Of a stretch of 21,483 bases of DNA, positions 16,401 through 21,483 are shown in pieces. Position 1 is the first letter of the stretch, and each line of letters opens with the position of its first letter. The stretch spans positions 1-21,483 of the forward strand of contig CAZYVD010000049.1 of NCBI GenBank assembly GCA_964651045.1. The letters are read 5' to 3'. This stretch comes from CAZYVD01 sp964651045 (GTDB taxonomy: Bacteria > Zhuqueibacterota > QNDG01 > DSAB01). The notes beneath the pieces are model-generated. The model had not been told where the DNA came from. It worked only from the letters and a program-made list of their open reading frames with translations, and searched no databases. The position numbers and the translations under genes are program-made.

Positions 16401-16835
16401 AATTATGTTGCTGCTTACACTCTCTGAATCACTTGATGAGTGCATATATCTTACAAATGTCTCTGAAGAAGGGTCGTATCTATCCAATCCTCCACCCTGA
16501 GTTCCGACCCATATTCTTCCCGAATCATCTTCCATCATGCAGAGAACATAATTGTTGCTCAGAGTCGTACTATCATTAAAGTTGTATCTAAATATATTGA
16601 ATTGATATCCGTCAAACCTGTTCAGTCCATCTTCTGTACCAAACCACATGAATCCCTTTCTATCCTGCAGTATGCAGTTTACAGAATTTTGAGAAAGCCC
16701 ATCAAGAATAGAATATCGTTTGAATCTAATGCCGTGTTTCTGTGCATGTGTAGAAGTGCTGGAAAATAGTATTAAGCATAACACTGCTGATAAAAGACAG
16801 GGTTTCAGCCTTAAAAATACATTTTTACTTGACAT
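13497..16835 (-). CDS. Kinase-less periplasmic propeller receptor: Reg_prop x14, Y_Y_Y, TM, PAS, C-terminal Cys4 domain
   Basis: A 1112-residue protein from ATG 16835, where GGAG lies 9 nt upstream; ATGs at 16853 and 16850 would add six or five residues without a ribosome site. A signal peptide (cleavage likely after about residue 31) is followed by 13 clear Reg_prop blades plus a degenerate fourteenth (about 55-685), a Y_Y_Y domain (about 755-812), a membrane helix (819-840), a coiled coil, one PAS domain (875-993), a second coiled coil (1000-1055) and a C-terminal domain (1056-1103). That domain has Cys1064-x2-Cys1067 and Cys1097-x2-Cys1100 around a GYWKQVEEYI helix and FSHG. It matches a known but, to my knowledge, functionally uncharacterised module found after PAS or receiver domains. 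There is no HisKA or ATPase, so it cannot phosphorylate. It is a paralogue of the propeller kinase downstream up to the membrane helix. Confidence 0.92.
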   Translation of the reverse strand: MSSKNVFLRLKPCLLSAVLCLILFSSTSTHAQKHGIRFKRYSILDGLSQNSVNCILQDRKGFMWFGTEDGLNRFDGYQFNIFRYNFNDSTTLSNNYVLCMMEDDSGRIWVGTQGGGLDRYDPSSETFVRYMHSSSDSESVSSNIITTIYQDSKGRIWIGTDLGLNIYDTERDRFIKPMSGGDSGNSLKSDYITSICEDDSGMIWIGTTNGLNCYDPETKNNRRYLHSSKDPASICSNRITSLCIDGLGSLWIGTDNGLDRMKNGRVVTHYRRREDGRGPSSDRITLIYSSFNSSNVIWIGTADCGLNRLDIKKNSFIYYKSNPKNINSISNDEIRSLYSDRSGGMWVGTRNGLTRMDRSLKRFQTYRNKPNDSHSLSYNLVWSIYEDRMGYVWIGTFRGLNRFDPKTKRFKRYRHDPRDPFSISDDNVFTICEDRNGDLWFGTERGGLNRYDRERDRFIHYRHDENNPNSLSSDCVYVILRDRSGFIWIGTRNGGLNRFDPDKKIFISYKNDPNDSTTISSDIIYSMCEDHLGRLWIGTWGGGLNRFDRSSGTFKRYKHYKNNNLIDDKVLSIYESVYDSNYVLWYGTMNGLCSLDISSGQFTHYTVEDGLPNDVIYGILEDKNKNLWLSTNNGLSRFDPVNKRFKNYDVSDGLQSNEFNAGAYFQSGKGEMFFGGIGGFSSFYPEDIIDNPFMPSIVITDFKIFNKSVPIGEWEYGGKILNRSITETRVIKLPHKASVFSFEFAALHFVAPDKNEYACMMEPIDKDWNYIGNNHLVTYANLPPNVYTFRVKASNNDGVWNEQGISIKVIVPPEFWQTWWFKVLAVLFVAVTGFVIFQVRVKTIRERARQLEEINKKLNLQVERRKKSERMVVQERNLLRTLIDNIPDFIYYKDKKSRFVRINKAQAEWLGLSSPEQALGTSDFDYYPEETARKFYKEEQQIIKSGKPLINKEEVQPDSKGNVKWISSTTKVPLRNSKGDIIGIVGISRDITKQKETERLLKEAHDMLEQRVKERTEELHKSNQELREEIAERKKIEKERELLIRELKELLANVKTLKGMLPICARCKKIRDDKGYWKQVEEYIRDHSEVEFSHGLCPECLKEMSSITYTEE
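14781..16673 (-). repeat. Tandem propeller-blade repeats, second array
   Basis: Blade Trp residues recur every 43-49 codons (numbered from ATG 16835: 64, 109, 157, 204, 251, 298, 346, 393, 440, 488, 536, 585, 628). The units are more diverged than in the kinase array, and blades 6 and 12 carry short insertions (SSFNSSN, SVYDSNY) before the Trp. Confidence 0.8.
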
Positions 16836-16844
16836 ATTTATAAA

Positions 16845-16848
16845 CTCC
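16845..16848 (-). promoter_or_regulatory. Ribosome binding site deciding the propeller-receptor start
   Basis: GGAG on the minus strand, 9 nt before the ATG at 16835. It overlaps the upstream in-frame ATG at 16850, which has no site of its own. Confidence 0.5.
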
Positions 16849-16926
16849 ATCATGCAAATATAATATATTTAAATATAAATTTTTACTGCAAAATTTCTGC
16901 CATCTTTTAAAAACATTCAGATTGTT

Positions 16927-17481
16927 TTAATCCCTCCAGCTATTGAAAAATAGTATCTCCTCTATACTTTTTCTCTTCCTCCTCTTCAGACTCATGCCTG
17001 GTTCTGGATATCCAACAGCCATGAGTTCACATACCCTGATCTTCTTTGGTAGTTTAAAAAATCTGTGGGCCTTTTTAACATCAAACCATCCTATCCAGCA
17101 TGTTCCCAGTCCAAGGTCCTGGGCCTGAAGCACAAAATGTTCACCTGCAATCCCTATATCCAGTAAATAGTAAGGAATACCTGTAAAAAGTTTAGCCATC
17201 CTGTGAGCAATAAAGTTGAGATCGGCAAGCAGAACAACGATTACTGGCGCCTTAATTGCCCACCTTGTTGCCCTGTAAATTCCAGAAAAGACCTCTCTTC
17301 CAAAGGCCTCCTTTATATCATCATCATCTATAATGATGAAGCGCCACGGCTGAACATTTTCCGCAGATGGAGCAAGCCTTGCTGCCTCCACACACTTGAT
17401 AAGCTTTTCCCTTTCCACAGGTCTTGATTCAAATCTTCGTATGCTGAAGCGTTCCTCTATCGCATCGATCATTTTAGTCAT
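16927..17481 (-). CDS. Nitroreductase family FMN oxidoreductase
   Basis: A 184-residue protein with the nitroreductase FMN signature: RxSxR at 11-15 (RFSIR), LAPSAENVQPW (36-46), and GLGTCWIGWF (124-133) with the family's C-terminal EEILFFNSW. Members reduce nitro groups, quinones or flavins with NAD(P)H as cytoplasmic dimers; physiological substrates are usually unknown. Length is typical of the small subgroup. The ATG at 17481 overlaps the pyrD stop as ATGA, so it is translationally coupled. A second ATG at 17472 sits 9 nt after AGAGGG, a better ribosome spacing, and is an equally good start. The pyrKD neighbourhood suggests it may handle a flavin or redox reaction linked to pyrimidine synthesis, but this is only positional. 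Confidence 0.88.
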   Translation of the reverse strand: MTKMIDAIEERFSIRRFESRPVEREKLIKCVEAARLAPSAENVQPWRFIIIDDDDIKEAFGREVFSGIYRATRWAIKAPVIVVLLADLNFIAHRMAKLFTGIPYYLLDIGIAGEHFVLQAQDLGLGTCWIGWFDVKKAHRFFKLPKKIRVCELMAVGYPEPGMSLKRRKRKSIEEILFFNSWRD

Positions 17482-18422
17482 CCCTCTTTATGAGAAGATT
17501 GATTAACTCCTGGCTCTACTAGTGAACCTATTAAATCTTTTATATCATCTATTCGCTCTCTTCTGCAAAATTGCTCAAGTCCATCGATTATCCTTACTGC
17601 ACCATCTGGTTGAACAAAATTAAGAGTGCCTACCTGAACGGCCGTAGCCCCTACAATTAAAAACTCGAGAGCATCCCTCCAGTTCATAATCCCGCCAATT
17701 CCCAAAACTGGAACATTGACCCTCTTCACTACCTCATATACCTTTGCAAGAGCTATTGGTCGTATTGCAGGTCCAGACAATCCTCCAACAATTCTGGCAA
17801 GCATAGGAGCCCTCTTCTCAATATCCACACTCATTCCAATTAAAGTATTTATCAATGATAGACAATCTGCTCCTCCCCTGACTGCTGCAAGCGCAATCTC
17901 TGTGATGTCTGTAACATTCGGTGTCAGTTTTACGATTATGGTTTTATCTGTTGCCTTACGAACGCACGAAATCACCTGTTCTGTTATCTCAGGATCCGTA
18001 CCAAAGGCTATTCCTCCCCTCTTTACATTCGGACACGATATGTTGACCTCGATCCCATCCACTCTTGGATGGTGCTGAACCCTTTCCACAACCTCACCAT
18101 ACTCCTCGATTGTACTTCCAGCAACATTTACTATTACTGCTGTATCGAGCTCATCTAACTCAGGAAGTTTCTCTTTTATAAATCGATCAACACCCACATT
18201 TGCAAGGCCAATTGAGTTCAACATCCCACATGGAGTCTCTAAACTCCTCGGCATAGGATTACCCTCTCTCGGCTTCAGTGTAACAGTCTTTGTAACTATT
18301 GCCCCAAGACGATCTATCTCCAGATACTCCTTATATTCCACACCGTAACCAAATGTACCTGATGCAGTAATTACAGGATTCTTTAATTGAAGAGATCCAA
18401 TCTTCACTGAAAGATCAATCAT
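17478..18422 (-). CDS. pyrD: Dihydroorotate dehydrogenase B, catalytic subunit
   Basis: This 314-residue FMN protein oxidises dihydroorotate to orotate in de novo pyrimidine synthesis. The class 1B features are visible: NPVITASGTFGYG (15-27), ETPCGMLNSIGLAN (62-75), the active-site base Cys130 in VNISCPN, the FMN-binding Lys165 in VKLTPN, GGLSGPAIRPIAL (213-225) and GIGGI (241-245). A Cys rather than Ser base, plus pyrK directly upstream, indicates the NAD-linked heterotetramer. Its ATG overlaps the pyrK end by 8 nt, with AGGGAG 10 nt upstream inside pyrK. The C-terminal tail after about 300 is polar and probably disordered. Confidence 0.96.
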   Translation of the reverse strand: MIDLSVKIGSLQLKNPVITASGTFGYGVEYKEYLEIDRLGAIVTKTVTLKPREGNPMPRSLETPCGMLNSIGLANVGVDRFIKEKLPELDELDTAVIVNVAGSTIEEYGEVVERVQHHPRVDGIEVNISCPNVKRGGIAFGTDPEITEQVISCVRKATDKTIIVKLTPNVTDITEIALAAVRGGADCLSLINTLIGMSVDIEKRAPMLARIVGGLSGPAIRPIALAKVYEVVKRVNVPVLGIGGIMNWRDALEFLIVGATAVQVGTLNFVQPDGAVRIIDGLEQFCRRERIDDIKDLIGSLVEPGVNQSSHKEG

Positions 18423-19203
18423 TAAATTCTATCTCCCTAAGATTAAACACTGGGCCATCCAGGCAAACAAGACGATATCCGCCACCTGCAGATTTGATGC
18501 AGCATCCCTGACACGCCCCAATACCACATGCCATTCTCTCCTCAACCGAAGCCTCCCATTCCACTGCAGATTTTGCAGTAATATTCTGAACCTTTTTTAA
18601 CATCTCTCTTGGGCCACATGTATATCCCCGAATCTTTGAATCAGATTTCAAACTCCTCAAAAATGAGGCTAAAATATCTGTTACGACTCCTTTCTGCCCA
18701 AGTGAACCATCTTCTGTAGCAATTCTGATCTTAACTCCACATTTCTCCAAATCGGAAGTCCCGAAGATTTCGCCTCCTGTTTTAGTGCCCCAAAACAGAA
18801 AGATCCTCTTATCCCTTTCCAGCAGCTCATCAATAAGAAAAAAAACTGGAGCACTTCCCATGCCTCCAGCAACTATCAAACAATCAGAAAAATCTCCATC
18901 AATAGAAAAACCCCTGCCAAGTGGGCCCATAACATCGAGATTCTCACCAGGCTTAACTCTTTTCAACATCTCTGTCCCACATCCAACAACACGATAGAGA
19001 ATTTCAAACTCACCCTTCTGTCTTGATACTCTGTGAATACTGAATGGTCTTCTTAACAGGGGTATAAAAGATTCATTTATTCTTATATGAACAAACTGTC
19101 CAGGCCTGCATAAAGAAACTATTTTTTGTGATTCTAAGGAAATTCTGTAGATGTCATCTGAAACCTTATTGTGCTCAGTCACTTTGCAGATTTGTCTGCT
19201 CAC
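18415..19203 (-). CDS. pyrK: Dihydroorotate dehydrogenase B, electron transfer subunit
   Basis: This 262-residue FAD/2Fe-2S subunit moves electrons from PyrD to NAD+. Visible are the FAD motif RRPFSIH (51-57), GPLGRGF (93-99), the nucleotide-binding VAGGMGSAPVFFL (111-123), YTCGPREML (194-202), and the cluster ligands Cys226, Cys231, Cys234 and Cys247 in the C-terminal CGIGACQGC...C arrangement. An extra Cys235 follows the third ligand. The start is GTG at 19203, with GAGGAG only 3 nt upstream, a short spacing that may lower translation or couple it to the lipoprotein gene ending 7 nt before. Order pyrK-pyrD is the common one. Confidence 0.95.
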   Translation of the reverse strand: MSRQICKVTEHNKVSDDIYRISLESQKIVSLCRPGQFVHIRINESFIPLLRRPFSIHRVSRQKGEFEILYRVVGCGTEMLKRVKPGENLDVMGPLGRGFSIDGDFSDCLIVAGGMGSAPVFFLIDELLERDKRIFLFWGTKTGGEIFGTSDLEKCGVKIRIATEDGSLGQKGVVTDILASFLRSLKSDSKIRGYTCGPREMLKKVQNITAKSAVEWEASVEERMACGIGACQGCCIKSAGGGYRLVCLDGPVFNLREIEFND

Positions 19204-19210
19204 AATCTCC

Positions 19211-21322
19211 TCATCTTCTATTAAAATATCTCTTAATGGGAATATCGATTCTTATCCATGAATCGATCGGTTTACCCGCCTTAACTGCAGGAATATAATC
19301 TGCCTCTCGAACAGCAGACAGCAGTGCTCTATCAAGATCGGTGTTTCCGCTGCTATTTACAAGCTCTGCATTTACTGGTTTTCCATGTTTATCGATATGA
19401 ACCCTTATTTCCACGACATCGATTTCTGCACGCTTTATTAGAGTCTCGATATCCTTTATTCTACTTATAACAGAACCAATGCCTCCTATTAACTCGGCAT
19501 CTGTGGTGCTGTCCTGTTTTACATTTTCCATTCTATTATCACCAGAAAGCGTGCGATTTAGTGAATCGCCACTCTTCTGTGCAGGCTCTATCTTGCCTTT
19601 TTTTATAGTTGATCTGAAGGCCTCGACCTTCTCTCTGGCCATAACAGCATAAGATGACTGTGGATAACTCTTTAAAAGAGAATCGTATAGTGTATATGCA
19701 AAAGATAAGGAATCCATTTCATTCTCACAGATCCATGCCATACAGTATAGCGTCTTTGGCGAAAACTCTGAATTCGGATATCTCTGGAGTATTGATCGAT
19801 ATTTCTTGAATGCCAGCACTGGATTTGATTGGTCGAACAAAATCTGTTCAGCCTCGCATAGCAGCATGTTTATAGAGTCCTTACGAGTAATTACATCCAG
19901 CAGGTTAAGCCGCTTTCTGCTTCTCTCTGCAAGTTCAGAATCTGGAAAACTATCAATTATCTCTCTATAGTAGCGGTTTCCATTGAGCGTGTCGTTCAAA
20001 AAAGTGCAGCTTATGTATCCCATATTAAAAAGCACTCTGTCTTTATATCTGGTGTCAGGGAAAAGCATCAAAATGCGTTTATACTGCTCCAGTGCTGAAT
20101 CTGGCATATCAAAATGCATCAAATAGAGCTCTGCAAGAAGGAACATGTTTTTGTCTGTACTGTTTTTCATAAAACTCTTAATTTCTGGATTTTGATTCTT
20201 TTTTTGTTCTGACCCCTCATCTTTCTTCTCCTCCTCAACGCTACTGGCTACCTTGAGCGAATCATCGATGAGGTGTTTTAAAGCAAGGAGTCGCTCTATA
20301 TCCCTCCTTCTTGCCTCTGCAGAATCTACATATTCTGACCTTTGAAATGTGCCTCTTACCAGCCTATAATGATCGAGCGATTTCTGATAATGTCCCATCT
20401 TCTCATAGACTCTTGCCAGTCTGAAGTGTGCCTCTGCCGCCTCTCTTGAGCCCTTATACTTATCCATTATCTTTTTATAGGCCTCTATTCCAGCATCGAT
20501 CTGGCTGCCGGATATTAAACAATCTGCTATTTCGAGTTCTATCTCTGCAAACCTCTCCTTGTTTCTCTCATCCTTCCTCAAACTCCTGAAAATTTCCATG
20601 GCACCTTTATAATCCTTAAGGCTCTTCTTTATCTTCCCATATCTGAACAGTGCAATAAATTTCATATCTTTTGTTGTCTTTGTGTCGATAACCCTCTTAA
20701 AAAACTTTCCTGCCCTCTCATACATTCCAAGAGAGTCGTAATCTGCTCCGATCGAAAATAGTGCTTCAGGCCTTAAATCGCCCAGCCCCTTGGCAAGTGC
20801 TGTGTTATATGAGTTTATTGCCTCCTCAAACTTTCCATTCGACTCATTAATCTTTCCATAATAATAATATACTCGCGCAGCCAGATCTCTATTTAACTTG
20901 TCCCTTAAAAGTTTTTGGAGTATATCTCCTGCTTCATCAAACCTGCCCAATTCGATTGCCGTTCTGGCTAGCCACAGTTCAACCTCATCCTTGAACCCTA
21001 TCTCAGGACACCTTTCTTTTAGCTCATTAAATCTTCTCTCTGCCTTATAATACTCTTTCAGGTAGAAGTAAGACTTTGCCGCAATAAACATTGCCTCTGC
21101 TGCATATCGAGAATCTGGATACTCCTCAATTAGCTTTAAGGCCTTATCGATTGCCTTTCTATAATTTGACTCTTCCTGACTCGAGGGCCTCTCAAGAGTG
21201 CGTTTCTTCGTTTCGCTGTAGGCTTTATTGTAGTACTTTTTTAAATTATAAAAAGTGTTAAAATAGACGCAGCCGGAAAAAGATGCTACTGTAACAATCA
21301 GTATTATAAACCTTTTTATCAT
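19211..21322 (-). CDS. TPR-repeat lipoprotein with C-terminal TonB-like domain
   Basis: A 703-residue protein from ATG 21322; a TTG at 21334 would add four residues. The signal is a lipoprotein type (hydrophobic 5-16, lipobox FSGC with Cys18), so it is probably anchored in the outer membrane facing the periplasm. The mature N-terminus CVYFNTFYN is one I associate with lipoproteins of FCB-group lineages. About ten TPR-like helical pairs follow (residues roughly 45-330 and 390-580), with a Lys/Glu-rich linker near 350-380. Residues 635-703 form a TonB C-terminal-like domain (VEIRVHIDKHG, LVNSSGNTDLDRALLSAV, IPA). A TonB-type C-terminus on a lipoprotein without an inner-membrane anchor is unusual, so true energy coupling is unlikely; assembly or binding scaffolding is more plausible. 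It leads the pyrKD run with a 7-nt gap to pyrK. Confidence 0.88.
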   Translation of the reverse strand: MIKRFIILIVTVASFSGCVYFNTFYNLKKYYNKAYSETKKRTLERPSSQEESNYRKAIDKALKLIEEYPDSRYAAEAMFIAAKSYFYLKEYYKAERRFNELKERCPEIGFKDEVELWLARTAIELGRFDEAGDILQKLLRDKLNRDLAARVYYYYGKINESNGKFEEAINSYNTALAKGLGDLRPEALFSIGADYDSLGMYERAGKFFKRVIDTKTTKDMKFIALFRYGKIKKSLKDYKGAMEIFRSLRKDERNKERFAEIELEIADCLISGSQIDAGIEAYKKIMDKYKGSREAAEAHFRLARVYEKMGHYQKSLDHYRLVRGTFQRSEYVDSAEARRRDIERLLALKHLIDDSLKVASSVEEEKKDEGSEQKKNQNPEIKSFMKNSTDKNMFLLAELYLMHFDMPDSALEQYKRILMLFPDTRYKDRVLFNMGYISCTFLNDTLNGNRYYREIIDSFPDSELAERSRKRLNLLDVITRKDSINMLLCEAEQILFDQSNPVLAFKKYRSILQRYPNSEFSPKTLYCMAWICENEMDSLSFAYTLYDSLLKSYPQSSYAVMAREKVEAFRSTIKKGKIEPAQKSGDSLNRTLSGDNRMENVKQDSTTDAELIGGIGSVISRIKDIETLIKRAEIDVVEIRVHIDKHGKPVNAELVNSSGNTDLDRALLSAVREADYIPAVKAGKPIDSWIRIDIPIKRYFNRR

Positions 21323-21369
21323 GAAATAATCCAAATTGTAACCATCTAAAATTACAATGAATTAGTCAC

Positions 21370-21415
21370 ATTGTCAAGAGCAAATTAAGATTATACCAAA
21401 ATATTGTTTGACAAT
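21370..21415. repeat. 8-bp inverted repeat flanking the extended -10
   Basis: ATTGTCAA (21370-21377) and TTGACAAT (21408-21415) are perfect inverse copies 30 bp apart, with the extended -10 between them. The arms could be a split operator, but in AT-rich DNA they may also just be two -35-like boxes. Confidence 0.35.
21390..21398 (-). promoter_or_regulatory. Extended -10 promoter for the lipoprotein-pyrKD operon
   Basis: On the minus strand TGGTATAAT is a perfect extended -10 (TGn plus TATAAT). A TTGTCA lies 13 nt upstream, too close to be a standard -35, so the extended element probably carries the activity. The predicted start is near 21383, about 60 nt before the ATG. A perfect TTGACA (21372-21377) lies downstream of it with a poor -10 (TAATTT, 21349-21354) at 17 nt. 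Confidence 0.5.
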
Positions 21416-21483
21416 TATGATAATTATATGGAATTGCAACAAAAAAGTACACACAGAGTTAAGACTCAAGCAGCCTTTCTGCT

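Noticed and set aside
15224..16500. Plus-strand open frames opposite the propeller receptor
   Set aside because: They mirror the periodic blade-coding DNA, share repeated shadow motifs and lack ribosome sites.

Overview
The window looks like chromosome from an AT-rich, Gram-negative, non-model bacterium. An outer-membrane-type lipoprotein with a TonB-like C-terminus, class 1B dihydroorotate dehydrogenase, DUF4416 and very long propeller sensors fit an uncultured lineage near the FCB group (Calditrichota, KSB1, Marinimicrobia, Zixibacteria and similar). The main hint is the mature lipoprotein N-terminus CVYFNTFYN, which I associate from memory with those lineages. This placement is an inference. 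No RNA gene, transposase, CRISPR array or tRNA was recognised.

Layout. Positions 1-363 are a non-coding, AT-rich leader with a REP-like palindrome. Two plus-strand genes follow (364-1852): a CDP-alcohol phosphatidyltransferase and a COG1213-type cytidylyltransferase. Together they could activate a phosphorylated alcohol with CTP and transfer it onto another alcohol (unusual phospholipid head group, di-myo-inositol-phosphate-like solute, or phosphonolipid). They meet a long minus-strand block tail to tail with only 3 bp between stops.

The minus-strand block, in transcription order, starts at the right edge with a housekeeping run: TPR/TonB-C lipoprotein, pyrK, pyrD and a nitroreductase (21322 to 16927), joined by 7-nt gaps or short overlaps. 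Next is a 1112-residue periplasmic propeller receptor that has no kinase and ends in a Cys4 domain (16835 to 13497). After a 301-bp gap comes a tightly packed signalling operon (13195 to 3278): a CheY/Rcp1-type single-domain response regulator, a 14-blade propeller histidine kinase, a PAS-GAF-PAS histidine kinase, a REC-HisKA_2 kinase, and a REC-PAS-PAS-GAF-HK-REC hybrid kinase. It runs on into an arylamine N-acetyltransferase-like gene and a DUF4416 gene.

How it may work together. The signalling cluster holds four phospho-accepting His sites and four receiver Asp sites, yet no DNA-binding or second-messenger output domain. It therefore looks like a self-contained phosphorelay whose output is protein-protein contact or lies elsewhere. 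The two propeller receptors are paralogues up to the membrane segment and have different cytoplasmic outputs (histidine kinase versus PAS plus Cys4 domain). This cluster is the most unusual part of the window.
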